Below are positions 33,976 through 43,261 of a DNA stretch of 64,000 nucleotides, in pieces. The notes below the pieces were generated by a model. That model was not told the DNA's origin, did not search any database, and saw only the letters and a program-made list of their open reading frames with translations. How positions within the stretch are numbered: the first letter of the stretch is position 1; every line of letters starts with the position of its first letter. Made by a program: the position numbers and the translations under genes. This DNA is from Muribaculaceae bacterium (lineage in GTDB: Bacteria > Bacteroidota > Bacteroidia > Bacteroidales > Muribaculaceae), in assembly GCA_022510505.1 (NCBI GenBank), contig JAFLTL010000012.1:1-64000 (forward strand), in the 5' to 3' direction.

Positions 33976-35304
33976 TTAATCATCTTTTAATGCAACATCG
34001 ACAAGCAAAGAGCTCGACAAAGCTCGATCCAAGGCCGAGTGAAAGAGAATAGCAGCAAGTTCATAACCCGCAACAGTGTTGTGAACCCTATCTTTGTTCA
34101 AAAGAGAATTCTCAATCCATAAGTCGGAAGCTCCATCGCCTCCGGCTACTTCGAACCAGTCGTAAACCGGAATTTTGTGGTCACGTCCATATTTGAGCAG
34201 GACATTACGCAACTTGTGACAATTCTCGACCACAACATAGGTCTTGGGAGATTTCCTAGACTTACCTTTTCGTACACCTCGTTGACATTCCTTTGGTGTC
34301 GTCAGAAGTATTTTTGACTCGGGATTTTCCTTTTTTAAAGAAGTTACCAATCGGTCGACCTCCTTGTAAAAATCTTCCGATGACAACTTACCGAAAGCAT
34401 CATTAGTTCCCAGGCTGACGATTATCAGATCGGGATAAAGGGTCGAGACCCCCGAACTGAAATCAGCAAGAGCATTGTAGGTGGAATAACACGCTCCATT
34501 ATTTCCGATGACATGATATATGATACCATTTTCCTCGGATGATAGCATCACTCCATGGATTGTTGCAGAGTCATCGGTCGACAAGGACAATTTCAGAGAA
34601 GGGGTCATACGGCTCAGAAAAACATCGGTGTAATTGTCATCGGGCATCAAATCAATCCAATATTCCATCGATCGGTCTTCCAAATCCCTTACACCCGATA
34701 TCTTCAACTTGCCACTGTGGTAAATCCTGATGAACTTAAACAGACTCTCACCATGAGGTTCAGTGTCTACTATCAATTCAAAATTCTTGTTTGCAGGTGT
34801 AACACCGATTCCGCAGAAATTGACAGGAGTAACCCACGGTTTCTTTAGCAGCTTGGATGACTTTACCTTTGAATTTATCGTCATACGATAATCAACAGGC
34901 TCGTTAGTACCTGCAAGTCGGAAAGGCACAATCAATCCTCGGCCTCCGTCACCATGTTCTTGTTGAAGCAGGGCTCTCACATGTCCCGTGGCAATATCGG
35001 CCTGTAAATGGGAGTCTCCTATGTGTACAATAGAAAAGTTCCCGTCATGGGAGTTCTGATAGAGATGTTTGATTTCGGTCCAATCATCACCGTTCATCTG
35101 AATGACATTGGCGGCATGGTGTATAAAATCGAATGCGTTTAGGTCAACTTCCTTTACTATATTCTCAATTGTGACAAACCCTTCCCTCAAGGTGTCGGAG
35201 TCAATATAGTTCGAGTCATTTACAAGACTGTCAACAGGCAGCTGAGCGGCCGGGAAAAACCTTACCGTCAACATCAGAAACAATATAACAGCCTTTAAAT
35301 TCAT
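33976..35304 (-). CDS. SGNH/GDSL-family protein, likely glycan O-acetylation
   Basis: An exported SGNH-fold protein of 442 aa with a signal peptide (MNLKAVILFLMLTVRFFPAAQ). Block I is IVHIGDSHLQADI (Ser nucleophile), block III is VSLGTNDAFG, and block V is DRVHNTVAG, giving the catalytic Asp and His. All three are intact. Between them lies a carbohydrate-binding-like beta-rich segment. Together with MBOAT it resembles PatB/AlgX-type transferases, which receive the acyl group in the periplasm and place it on a glycan. Its ATG overlaps the stop of the next SGNH gene (TGA) by four bases, so the pair is coupled. Confidence 0.85.
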   Translation of the reverse strand: MNLKAVILFLMLTVRFFPAAQLPVDSLVNDSNYIDSDTLREGFVTIENIVKEVDLNAFDFIHHAANVIQMNGDDWTEIKHLYQNSHDGNFSIVHIGDSHLQADIATGHVRALLQQEHGDGGRGLIVPFRLAGTNEPVDYRMTINSKVKSSKLLKKPWVTPVNFCGIGVTPANKNFELIVDTEPHGESLFKFIRIYHSGKLKISGVRDLEDRSMEYWIDLMPDDNYTDVFLSRMTPSLKLSLSTDDSATIHGVMLSSEENGIIYHVIGNNGACYSTYNALADFSSGVSTLYPDLIIVSLGTNDAFGKLSSEDFYKEVDRLVTSLKKENPESKILLTTPKECQRGVRKGKSRKSPKTYVVVENCHKLRNVLLKYGRDHKIPVYDWFEVAGGDGASDLWIENSLLNKDRVHNTVAGYELAAILFHSALDRALSSSLLVDVALKDD

Positions 35305-36830
35305 TTCAATGACTTTTCCAATGCCTCTACAAACAACTTCGAAAGTCGGTTGCCTCCCTTAAATGAGAGGTGAATATAGTCTTTGTTGATCTCCTTGTTT
35401 TTACTCCACTCAACAACCGCATCCTCGCCACCCATAGCCGCACGCGTGTCCCAGAACAGACTTCCCGTTTCACGAGCAACACGTCGCTGTTCATTTATCA
35501 TATTCGGAACCGTCGACATCGAATGAATTTCACTCCCACGTTTTTCTCCACGGTCACCTATTCCCATAATAAGGATTACTGCTTCGGGATACAATTCCTT
35601 GATGTGATTGACAACTGTAATCATCTGGTTCCCATAATGTGTGTAATTGGTCTGTTGGGAACTCAAGGCATTTATTCCGAACTCAAGAATAATCAAATCA
35701 TAACTCAGTTCATCAGAAGTCTCTTCAATAATCGTTTTGCTTATTTCATCATGTCGGATACCCGCATATCCTCTTATGGACATATTATCGACGGCGACAC
35801 CGTTGTCACCGTCAAGATAGCATCCAAGGAAAATGGTTCCGGGCGTTATCCGGTCGATTCTAATGCGGGAAGTAGGTTCTTCGAGATCAATAACATGAAT
35901 GCTATCGGAGGGAGAATAGGAGTATTCACTCGACGAGATGTTTTCTCCTTTCCCTATTCTGACTCTCAGGGATCCACCGTCGGGTGTCTTAAAGAATAGA
36001 CGACTTCGGTCCCAGCTTCCTGCATTTGCAATTTTGGAGCCTTCGAACGTTGTAGCCGCACCTTCGTTGGCAACCGATATAACACCCTGAAGCATTGCGT
36101 TTTTCTTCCCTATCTTCGTTCGAAAATCATGATTCTCCCAACTCGAACATGACTGATTGACCGAACGACGAAAACCCGGAATGTCACTGTGGGCCGAAAC
36201 ATAGCCAACACCATTGCCTCCATATTTTTCCTGAAGCTGAGATCGCAAAGTTTCGGTAAAAATATCACCTTCGATATAGGAATCACCCAGCACTGCCATT
36301 CTAACCAGGCGTCTCCCCGCTTCATCGAAAGACCGCTTCAGATTTCTCAGGTTGATATTCCCACGAGAATAGTCCTCTATTCGATTATCATATTCAACAG
36401 GCGCGTTTTCATTTTCCTCTATCCGGGAGGTTTGCTGTAAAGCGGCATCATTCTCAATCTCAGTTTTATGTAAATCTACATCGTGAGAAATGTTTTCGTT
36501 TGACATCTCTAACTCCTCCGCCTCATCATTGTCTTCATCGGATTGACTTTTCAATTCGTCCTCCTCATCTGACAAATTCATCTCGTGTTTTTCATCATTA
36601 ACCGGAACTTCATCTACGCGAGTGTCCAATAGAGCCAGATCAGGGTCAAGATAAACAGTAGCCGAAGTTTCCTGAGGTAAACGCGCACCACCCGGTCGCA
36701 CATCGGCCCAGAGGTCGAAAGATTTAAAACGGCCTTTTGTCAAATCCTCCCATCCCAGCAACGAAAGAGCACCCAGTATCAGAATGGCTACAAAAAGTAT
36801 GAAAAAAGAATTGCCTCTATCAGACTTCAT
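35301..36830 (-). CDS. Membrane-anchored SGNH-family protein with degenerate block III
   Basis: A protein of 509 aa with one N-terminal membrane helix (residues 8-28) that tethers a periplasmic domain. A strongly acidic, Asn/Glu-rich disordered stretch follows (about residues 60-150). The SGNH domain starts with RMAVLGDSYIEGDI (block I with Ser). Block III reads LEFGINALSS, with Ala in place of the Asp after the conserved Asn, and block V is DYIHLSFKG with Asp and His. The protein may still be active, or be a non-catalytic partner of the 442 aa protein. It begins at ATG 36830, overlapping the menF stop by four bases. Confidence 0.8.
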   Translation of the reverse strand: MKSDRGNSFFILFVAILILGALSLLGWEDLTKGRFKSFDLWADVRPGGARLPQETSATVYLDPDLALLDTRVDEVPVNDEKHEMNLSDEEDELKSQSDEDNDEAEELEMSNENISHDVDLHKTEIENDAALQQTSRIEENENAPVEYDNRIEDYSRGNINLRNLKRSFDEAGRRLVRMAVLGDSYIEGDIFTETLRSQLQEKYGGNGVGYVSAHSDIPGFRRSVNQSCSSWENHDFRTKIGKKNAMLQGVISVANEGAATTFEGSKIANAGSWDRSRLFFKTPDGGSLRVRIGKGENISSSEYSYSPSDSIHVIDLEEPTSRIRIDRITPGTIFLGCYLDGDNGVAVDNMSIRGYAGIRHDEISKTIIEETSDELSYDLIILEFGINALSSQQTNYTHYGNQMITVVNHIKELYPEAVILIMGIGDRGEKRGSEIHSMSTVPNMINEQRRVARETGSLFWDTRAAMGGEDAVVEWSKNKEINKDYIHLSFKGGNRLSKLFVEALEKSLK

Positions 36831-37900
36831 TTCAAGAATTTCGACAGGGTGTTAATCTTCGACATGGCTTCCGTGTGTTCTTCATCGGGATCTGATTCAG
36901 GCAGAATCCCACCTCCACCGTAAAGACAATATTTTTTATTATCAAAATGCAAACAGCGGATGTTGACGAACAGCTTTATACCTTCATTCGAACTTAGCCC
37001 GACGAAACCACCATAACAGTTTCGTGGTCGTCCTTCAAATTTTTCAATCAGCTTAATGGCCTCGTTTCTTGGATATCCGCTTAGAGCGGGCGTTGGTTGC
37101 AACTCATCAACAAGAAGTCCGATATCCTTCTTATCACTAAACTTACATTTGGCAGAAATGCGTGTCTCAATGTGTTGCAAATCTCCGCTCCGAACTGTGA
37201 GATTATCTATCTTGTCAACTTCAAGACCATTCTCTTTTAATTTCTTTAAAATAAAATTCTCTACAATTTTTTGTTCGCGCATGTCTTTTGCGTCCCATGG
37301 CTCATTCAGTTCAAACTGCAGGTTGGATCTGGTCCCAGCCAGTGCAACAGTTTTCAAGACTCCGGCGATAGGTTCATAATCCATCAACATTTCAGGTGAA
37401 GCGCCAAGCCAAGCTCCTGTCAATGGGGTATAATACAAATATCGAAAAGCTGTTGTGTAGGCCGAAAACACTTTTTCAGCTATTTCGGGCCATGCTGACG
37501 AACAGAAATCATGAGAGCAAGAGACATTTGTTGAGAATACCACCTTCTCAATGTTTTTTTCCTTCATCTCATGCAACAACAATCTTATTTTTGACAGGTA
37601 TTCTTCATAATCATCATTTTCTCCCACAGGAGAAATTTCAGGAGAAGGTTGGCTTTCAATATAGGAAAGCAAATTGAGTGTTTCTTCAAGTCCTTTCTCC
37701 TCTTTGATTGAATGAACATCGTTCCATCTTTCGTTCCAACAACCCACAAGGAATTCCCTACCGACATCTAAACATTTTTTTCCTGACGGGTTTGAAAAAA
37801 AGACCGGTGTCGAGTCTTCACCCGGCAACAAGTAAAGGCAAAATGGAACATTTTTGTCCAAACACCCGGCGACCGCTTCTTTTATCGACTCTTCAATCAT
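36827..37900 (-). CDS. menF: Isochorismate synthase
   Basis: A chorismate-binding enzyme of about 357 aa that makes isochorismate, the first step to menaquinone. I choose ATG 37900, preceded at six bases by GGAG and overlapping the rimO stop by 8 bases; ATG 37912 adds 4 residues. The C-terminal chorismate-binding domain shows LKTVALAGTRSN, DAKDMREQKIVENFI, LQHIETRISAKCKF, LQPTPALSGYPRNEA, and CYGGFVGLSS. No other men gene is nearby. It is followed with a four-base overlap by the SGNH genes, an odd pairing that may reflect only operon fusion. Confidence 0.85.
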   Translation of the reverse strand: MIEESIKEAVAGCLDKNVPFCLYLLPGEDSTPVFFSNPSGKKCLDVGREFLVGCWNERWNDVHSIKEEKGLEETLNLLSYIESQPSPEISPVGENDDYEEYLSKIRLLLHEMKEKNIEKVVFSTNVSCSHDFCSSAWPEIAEKVFSAYTTAFRYLYYTPLTGAWLGASPEMLMDYEPIAGVLKTVALAGTRSNLQFELNEPWDAKDMREQKIVENFILKKLKENGLEVDKIDNLTVRSGDLQHIETRISAKCKFSDKKDIGLLVDELQPTPALSGYPRNEAIKLIEKFEGRPRNCYGGFVGLSSNEGIKLFVNIRCLHFDNKKYCLYGGGGILPESDPDEEHTEAMSKINTLSKFLK

Positions 37901-39200
37901 TGACCACTCCATATAATTCAAATGGCTGAACCGATGTGACAGTCACATTATAGAAATCACCGGTTTTCAAAGCTCTATCCTTCTTAATTAAAACCTCGGG
38001 GTCTACCTCCGGTGAATCCCATTGTGTGCGGCCCACATAAAAATCATCTTCCTCCCGGTCTATTATGGTATTGAAACTCTTTCCAATTTTTGACTTGTGG
38101 ACTTCCAAGGAAATGCCTTCCTGTAGGTCGAGAAGTCTCTCCAGTCTTTCTTGCTTGACTTCTTCACTTATGCAATCCTGAAAATTCTGAGCGGCAAATG
38201 TATCTTCCTCCTCACAATAAGCGAATGCTCCCATGCGCTCGAATTTTGTTTTACCAACGAAATCGAGAAGTTCATCGAATTCTTTCTCTCCCTCTCCGGG
38301 AAAACCAACCATGAGTGTCGTGCGAAAATGTATATCGGGAACCTTTTTCCTGATTTTTTCAATCAGCTCAACAGTTTCATTCCCGGTAATATGTCTTCTC
38401 ATGTTTGAAAGTACCTTGTCACTGACATGCTGTAACGCAATGTCAAGGTATTTACAAACATTATCGCGAGAGGCCATTACATCAAGAAGTTCTTCGGGAA
38501 ATTGAGCCGGATAGGCATAATGCAGCCTTATCCATTCAACTCCAGCGATTTGTGACATTGAATCTATAAGTTCAGGTAGAGCCTGATGTCTATATAGGTC
38601 AAGACCATAACTGGATAAATCCTGAGCTATCACATTGAATTCCTTAACCCCTTTGTCAACCAAACCTTTCACCTCGTCAAGAAGGTCTTCCTTACGTCGC
38701 GACTGATGGGGTCCAGTAATTAATGGTATAGCACAAAATGCACATTTACGGTTGCAACCTTCCGAGATTTTCAGATAAGCATAATGGGAAGGGCCCGTCA
38801 AAATCCTTTCATAGGGATGACATATAATTTCAGGAATATCGGCATTTAAAGTCTTTGTGATGCCATCCCAGTCGAATTTCCCAAACCAACCGTCAACCTC
38901 AGGAATCTCCTCTTTCAGATCGTTCAGATATCGCTGGGACAAGCAACCCATTACAAAGACTTTCTCAACCTTTTTCTTCTTTTTCAAAGACAGGACATCA
39001 AAGATCATCTCAATCGATTCTTCCTTTGCATCCCCAATAAAGCCGCAGGTGTTTATAACGACTATATCTCCGTTGACATTTCTCGGGTTATGTTCTACGT
39101 CATAACCGGCTCGAGAAAGCTGTGACAACAATCGTTCCGAATCACATAGATTCTTGGAACAACCCATAGTTATTACATCAACTTTTTTCTTTGCCGACAT
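37893..39200 (-). CDS. rimO: Ribosomal protein S12 methylthiotransferase RimO
   Basis: A radical-SAM enzyme of 435 aa that adds a methylthio group to an Asp of ribosomal protein S12. I start it at ATG 39200 (MSAKKKVDVITMGC), four bases after ftsY; the longer reading to 39233 overlaps ftsY. The N-terminal methylthiotransferase domain has three Cys (ITMGCSKN, INTCGFIGDA, VMGCLSQR) that bind one cluster. The radical-SAM motif is CNRKCAFCAIP. The C-terminal TRAM domain ends with FYNVTVTSVQPFELYGVV. The ftsY-rimO order is common in Bacteroidota. Confidence 0.95.
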   Translation of the reverse strand: MSAKKKVDVITMGCSKNLCDSERLLSQLSRAGYDVEHNPRNVNGDIVVINTCGFIGDAKEESIEMIFDVLSLKKKKKVEKVFVMGCLSQRYLNDLKEEIPEVDGWFGKFDWDGITKTLNADIPEIICHPYERILTGPSHYAYLKISEGCNRKCAFCAIPLITGPHQSRRKEDLLDEVKGLVDKGVKEFNVIAQDLSSYGLDLYRHQALPELIDSMSQIAGVEWIRLHYAYPAQFPEELLDVMASRDNVCKYLDIALQHVSDKVLSNMRRHITGNETVELIEKIRKKVPDIHFRTTLMVGFPGEGEKEFDELLDFVGKTKFERMGAFAYCEEEDTFAAQNFQDCISEEVKQERLERLLDLQEGISLEVHKSKIGKSFNTIIDREEDDFYVGRTQWDSPEVDPEVLIKKDRALKTGDFYNVTVTSVQPFELYGVVND

Positions 39201-39204
39201 AAAA

Positions 39205-40170
39205 TCAGGATTTACCAAACAAAGAATTGACAAATTCCTGTTTGTGGAAAACCTGAAGGTCTTCCATACCTTCTCCCAGTCCTATATATTTGACCGGGAT
39301 TTTGAATCTTTCGCTGATACCGATAACAACTCCTCCCTTAGCCGTTCCATCAAGCTTTGTAATTGCCAGTTGATTAACCTCGGTGGCCGCTACAAATTGC
39401 TTAGCCTGTTCGAAGGCATTCTGACCGGTTGAACCGTCCAAAACAAGCAAGATGTCATGTGGTGCTCCAGGTACCACCTTATCCATCACCTTGCGTATCT
39501 TCGTCAACTCATCCATCAAACCTTTCTTATTATGCAAACGACCGGCTGTATCGATTATTACGACATCTATTCCGTTAGCTACAGCCGATGACAATGTGTC
39601 GAACGCTACAGCGGCAGGGTCAGCACCGGTTTTCTGCTTTACTACCGGCACCCCCACTCTCTTCCCCCATTCGTCAATCTGTTCAACTGCAGCTGCCCTG
39701 AAAGTGTCGGCAGCCCCTAACATGACCGAATTACCTGCTTTCTTGAACTGATAGGCCAGTTTGCCAATCGTAGTGGTTTTACCAACGCCATTTACACCTA
39801 CAACCATTATCACATGGGGTTTCTTTGAATCCCCGGGTAAAGTGAAATCGGGCAACGCATCCACTTCCGAATCTTTTTCCGACAGCATCTCGGATATTTC
39901 CTCAACCAAAAGTCGGTTCAAATCGTCGGCTCCAACATATTTATCACGGGCCACGCGATCTTGCAACCGTTTGATTATCTCAAGAGTAGTGTCAACACCC
40001 ACATCTGATGTAATAAAAACTTCCTCCAGCTCGTCGAGAACATCATCATCGATTTTCGACTTACCGGCTATAACTCTCGCAATTTTGCCGAATACCCCCT
40101 GTTTGGTTGTTGACAAGCCCTTGTCAAGAGTCTCTTTCTTTTCCTTCGAGAAAAATTTGAAAATACCCAT
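39205..40170 (-). CDS. ftsY: Signal recognition particle receptor FtsY
   Basis: The receptor GTPase for SRP (321 aa), which docks ribosome-nascent-chain complexes at the membrane. It starts MGIFKFFSKEKKE with a short basic N-terminus, without the long acidic A domain of E. coli, as usual in this phylum. The N domain is followed by the G domain with GVNGVGKTTT, the insertion-box DTFRAAAVEQ, DTAGRLHNK, and TKLDGTAKGG. GLGEGMEDLQVF is the typical end. The start is ATG 40170. It is the first gene of a minus-strand unit with rimO, menF and the SGNH/MBOAT genes. Confidence 0.96.
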   Translation of the reverse strand: MGIFKFFSKEKKETLDKGLSTTKQGVFGKIARVIAGKSKIDDDVLDELEEVFITSDVGVDTTLEIIKRLQDRVARDKYVGADDLNRLLVEEISEMLSEKDSEVDALPDFTLPGDSKKPHVIMVVGVNGVGKTTTIGKLAYQFKKAGNSVMLGAADTFRAAAVEQIDEWGKRVGVPVVKQKTGADPAAVAFDTLSSAVANGIDVVIIDTAGRLHNKKGLMDELTKIRKVMDKVVPGAPHDILLVLDGSTGQNAFEQAKQFVAATEVNQLAITKLDGTAKGGVVIGISERFKIPVKYIGLGEGMEDLQVFHKQEFVNSLFGKS

Positions 40171-40201
40171 TTATCAAAACTAATGACCCTGAAATGATAT
40201 G

Positions 40202-40209
40202 CAAAATTA
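40202..40209 (-). promoter_or_regulatory. Possible -7 box of the ftsY operon
   Basis: The minus strand reads TAATTTTG here, about 32 bases before the ftsY start. No good TTTG is found at 19-21 bases upstream, so the call is weak. Confidence 0.35.
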
Positions 40210-40240
40210 ATAAATTTGGCAGTTAGTTTCACTATTGAAA

Positions 40241-40272
40241 CTTGAATATGTGAATTAAATGCTATATCTTTG
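40241..40272 (+). promoter_or_regulatory. Promoter of the TPR membrane protein gene
   Basis: CTTG at 40241-40244 (three of four of TTTG), a 20-base spacer and TATCTTTG at 40265-40272. The start of transcription would be near 40279 and the gene begins at 40334. It is divergent from ftsY. Confidence 0.6.
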
Positions 40273-40333
40273 CCCCCCTGAAACAGGTCATTAAACGACA
40301 TTGAAACAAACAACTCATTTCACATAAAGAATC

Positions 40334-41017
40334 ATGTCAAAAAAGACAAAAGAAACCGAAAACGCAAATGCCATCGACGGACTGAACGATTCCTTGACCG
40401 GAATCAGCGAAAAAGTTCAAAACAATCAGAATATCATTTTTATCGTTACTGGCATTGTTGCTGTGATAGTAATCGCCATTCTCGTTTACATCTATGCATT
40501 TCGTGAACCATCTATCAAGGCCGGCAATGAACAAATCGGTCAGGCCGACTATGAACTGGCCCTGGGAAACGATTCCACAGCATTGAGCATCTACAAGAGT
40601 GTGGCCGACAACCACGGTTATGACGCAGGTAACCGAGCTGCTTTGCAAGCCGCTATCCTGCTATATCAAAACGGTGAATATCAACAGGCACTTGATTACC
40701 TGGGCAAATATGCTGCGAAGGATAATTTCATCGGACCGGCTGCTTATTCTTTGGCAGGCGATTGTTATGTTAACCTCGACCAACTTAACGATGCTGAAAA
40801 GGCATTCAAAGATGCCATTAGGGAGAGTGATGAAAATCCAGCCTACACCCCCTTCTTCATGCTTAAGCTTGCAAGAGTTTATCGCGCTCTTGGAAAATAC
40901 AAGGATGAGGCACATGTCTATGAAACCATCGAGAAAGATTACCCACTCTATGGCCAAAACTATAACATAGACATCCAAAAATATCTCGAAAGAGCAAGAA
41001 TCCAGGCAGGAGAATAA
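40334..41017 (+). CDS. YfgM-like TPR membrane protein
   Basis: A protein of 227 aa with a single N-terminal membrane helix (about residues 33-57: IFIVTGIVAVIVIAILVYIY) and an outward TPR domain. At least three TPRs are visible, for example ALQAAILLYQNGEYQQALDYL, LAGDCYVNLDQLNDAEKAF, and LARVYRALGKYKDEAHVY. The layout is that of YfgM/YbgF-like ancillary proteins, which help proteins in the periplasm. The start is ATG 40334 behind a good promoter. The gene is followed by a likely terminator, so it is probably monocistronic. Confidence 0.8.
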   Translation: MSKKTKETENANAIDGLNDSLTGISEKVQNNQNIIFIVTGIVAVIVIAILVYIYAFREPSIKAGNEQIGQADYELALGNDSTALSIYKSVADNHGYDAGNRAALQAAILLYQNGEYQQALDYLGKYAAKDNFIGPAAYSLAGDCYVNLDQLNDAEKAFKDAIRESDENPAYTPFFMLKLARVYRALGKYKDEAHVYETIEKDYPLYGQNYNIDIQKYLERARIQAGE

Positions 41018-41042
41018 GAACCTGGCCCAATTTATTGATTAA

Positions 41043-41095
41043 CGGGGTGGAGCGCGCTGGCTACAAGCCTTCGCCCTTCACCCCGATTGTTTTAT
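41043..41095 (+). terminator. Likely terminator after the TPR gene
   Basis: A perfect 7-bp outer stem, CGGGGTG (41043-41049) with CACCCCG (41079-41085), and an inner GGCT-ACA-AGCC hairpin. It is followed by ATTGTTTTATTATTTT. The large loop makes it unusual for a terminator. Confidence 0.6.
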
Positions 41096-41113
41096 TATTT
41101 TAAATATAGCAAA

Positions 41114-42760
41114 TTGAAAACCATCATCATTTCTGCATTAGCAGTCTTTACACCGGCTATATCATTCGCTTGCACAAGCCTTATTGCCGCTAAAGGCGCA
41201 ACTAAGGACGGCAGCGTTCTGGTTACTTATGCCGCCGACTCCCACAGCTTGTTTGGGGAACTTTATAATCAACCTGCTGCCGACCACAAGCCGGGGACAA
41301 TGAGAAAAGTAGTAGAATGGGATACAGGACGACCACTAGGAGAAATTCCCGAAGTGCCCCACACATTCAAGACTCTCGGAAACATGAACGAACACGGGCT
41401 TGTTATCGCAGAAAGCACATGGGGAGGTCGGCATGAACTACTCGACACCACAGGCATAATCGATTATGGTTCGCTCATTTATATCACCCTCCAAAGAGCC
41501 ACTAATGCTCGCGAGGCCATTAAAATAATGACCGACCTTGTTAATGAATACGGATATGCCAGCGAAGGTGAATCGTTTTCTATCGCCGACCCTGATGAAG
41601 TTTGGATAATGGACCTGATCGGCAAGGGGTCCAAAGAAAAAGGTGCGGTTTGGGTTGCTCGCCGTGTACCCGACGGATATATTGCCGGACATGCAAATCA
41701 ACCAAGAATTCACACTTTTCCTCTGAACGATCCAAATGGAGAAACCATTTACAGTCCCGACGTCATTTCATTCGCAAGAGAAATGGGGTATTACGACGGA
41801 TCTGACGAAGATTTCAGTTTTTCTCTGACCTACAACCCGGTTGACTTCGGCACTTTGCGTGGATGTGACGCGAGGATATGGGCCTATTTCAACAAATACG
41901 CATCAGGAATTGACCAATATCTCCCATGGATTAATCAGGCCGCTGACCCGATTATGCCGCTATGGGTCAAACCGGATTCTCTCCTGGATGCTAACGACCT
42001 GAAATGGATGATGAGAGACCATTACGAAAACACCCCCTTCGACATGACTCAGGATATAGGTGCCGGCCCATTTAGAGTTCCTTACAGATGGCGGCCGATG
42101 AACTTCAAGGTCGAAGGTGAAGAATATTTCCATGAAAGAGCCATAGCGACTCAACAAACAGGTTTCTCATTTGTCGCCCGATTGAAGGATGACCTGCCCG
42201 AAGGTGCAAAAGGACTGCTATGGTTTGGAACCGATGATGCCAACACATGTGTCTATATGCCCGTTTATTGTTCAGTTGACTCGGTTCCGTTCCAGATAGC
42301 ACAAGGAAACGGTGACATGAACACCATCAGTTGGGACTCTAACTTCTGGGTGAACAACTATGTTGCCAACCAGGCCTATAATCGATACTCTCAAATGATT
42401 CCCGATATACGTAAAGTCCAGGCAAATCTCGAAAATGGCGCGGAAATGGCTGTAATGGAGTTCGAAAAGAATGCATCCCAAATGACTCCTCAGCAAATCG
42501 CTCAGGAAACTCAAAGAATGGCCGATTATTGGGCCAAGAAATCAACTGAAGACTATAAGACACTCGGTGATTTCCTTCTTGTAAAATTCATGGACGGAAA
42601 CATCAAGAAACAAAACGACGACGGGTCATTTAAGACCAATGGCTACGGACTGCCTGCCAACCCGAACTATGGCGGTTATGACGACCAGCGCTATTTCAAA
42701 TCCATTGCCGATGAAACAGGCGACCGACTCAAAGTCAAGGAAGTAAAACGCGAAAAGTAA
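41114..42760 (+). CDS. C69-family dipeptidase
   Basis: A secreted dipeptidase of about 548 aa of peptidase family C69 (PepD type), an N-terminal nucleophile hydrolase. The signal peptide (KTIIISALAVFTPAISFA) is followed directly by CTSLIAAKGATKDGS, so cleavage would expose the catalytic Cys as the new first residue. Further motifs include SESFSIADPDEVWIMDLIG-like and YIAGHANQPRI. I prefer TTG 41114, because the earlier TTG 41087 lies in the tail of the preceding terminator and would make the signal peptide unusually long. It ends 6 bases before queF, with which it may be co-transcribed. Confidence 0.88.
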   Translation: MKTIIISALAVFTPAISFACTSLIAAKGATKDGSVLVTYAADSHSLFGELYNQPAADHKPGTMRKVVEWDTGRPLGEIPEVPHTFKTLGNMNEHGLVIAESTWGGRHELLDTTGIIDYGSLIYITLQRATNAREAIKIMTDLVNEYGYASEGESFSIADPDEVWIMDLIGKGSKEKGAVWVARRVPDGYIAGHANQPRIHTFPLNDPNGETIYSPDVISFAREMGYYDGSDEDFSFSLTYNPVDFGTLRGCDARIWAYFNKYASGIDQYLPWINQAADPIMPLWVKPDSLLDANDLKWMMRDHYENTPFDMTQDIGAGPFRVPYRWRPMNFKVEGEEYFHERAIATQQTGFSFVARLKDDLPEGAKGLLWFGTDDANTCVYMPVYCSVDSVPFQIAQGNGDMNTISWDSNFWVNNYVANQAYNRYSQMIPDIRKVQANLENGAEMAVMEFEKNASQMTPQQIAQETQRMADYWAKKSTEDYKTLGDFLLVKFMDGNIKKQNDDGSFKTNGYGLPANPNYGGYDDQRYFKSIADETGDRLKVKEVKREK

Positions 42761-42766
42761 TTGATC

Positions 42767-43261
42767 ATGAGCCGAACTGAAGACCAGCTGCAGGGAATTA
42801 CTCTTCTTGGTAACAATTCAACGGTCTATCCCACCGACTACGACCCCTCGATCCTGGAAACTTTCGAAAACAAGAATATCGAAAATGATTATCTCGTGAC
42901 GCTTAATTGTCCCGAGTTCACAACTCTATGTCCCAAAACCGGACAACCCGATTTTGCTAGAATTGTCATTTCCTATATTCCAAGACTTAGAATGGTTGAA
43001 AGCAAAAGCTTGAAACTTTACCTGTTCAGTTTTAGAAACCATGGGGATTTCCATGAGGACTGCGTCAACATCATCATGAAAGACCTTCAGAAACTCATGG
43101 ATCCCAAATACATCGAGGTGACCGGCATATTCACACCAAGGGGCGGAATCTCAATTTATCCATTTGCAAATGACGGTGACGAACAACATCAGGAACTCGT
43201 TAAAAAAAGACGTTGTGACATGATGAATTCTTTCTTATCTTTGTCAAAATCATTGATATGA
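42767..43261 (+). CDS. queF: NADPH-dependent preQ0 reductase QueF
   Basis: The enzyme (164 aa) that reduces 7-cyano-7-deazaguanine (preQ0) to preQ1 for queuosine in tRNA. I start at ATG 42767; the TTG at 42761 adds two residues. The motif [18 protein letters not shown] contains the catalytic Cys (in TTLCP) and Asp, and [20 protein letters not shown] includes the substrate-binding Glu. It is the short, unimodular form. Its TGA overlaps the queC ATG by four bases, so the two are coupled. No queD or queE is in the window. Confidence 0.95.
   Translation: MSRTEDQLQGITLLGNNSTVYPTDYDPSILETFENKNIENDYLVTLNCPEFTTLCPKTGQPDFARIVISYIPRLRMVESKSLKLYLFSFRNHGDFHEDCVNIIMKDLQKLMDPKYIEVTGIFTPRGGISIYPFANDGDEQHQELVKKRRCDMMNSFLSLSKSLI

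Noticed and set aside
41043-41095. Separate small RNA gene
   Set aside because: Could be a structured RNA, but position after a stop and the T-rich tail make a terminator the simpler reading; kept as a finding.
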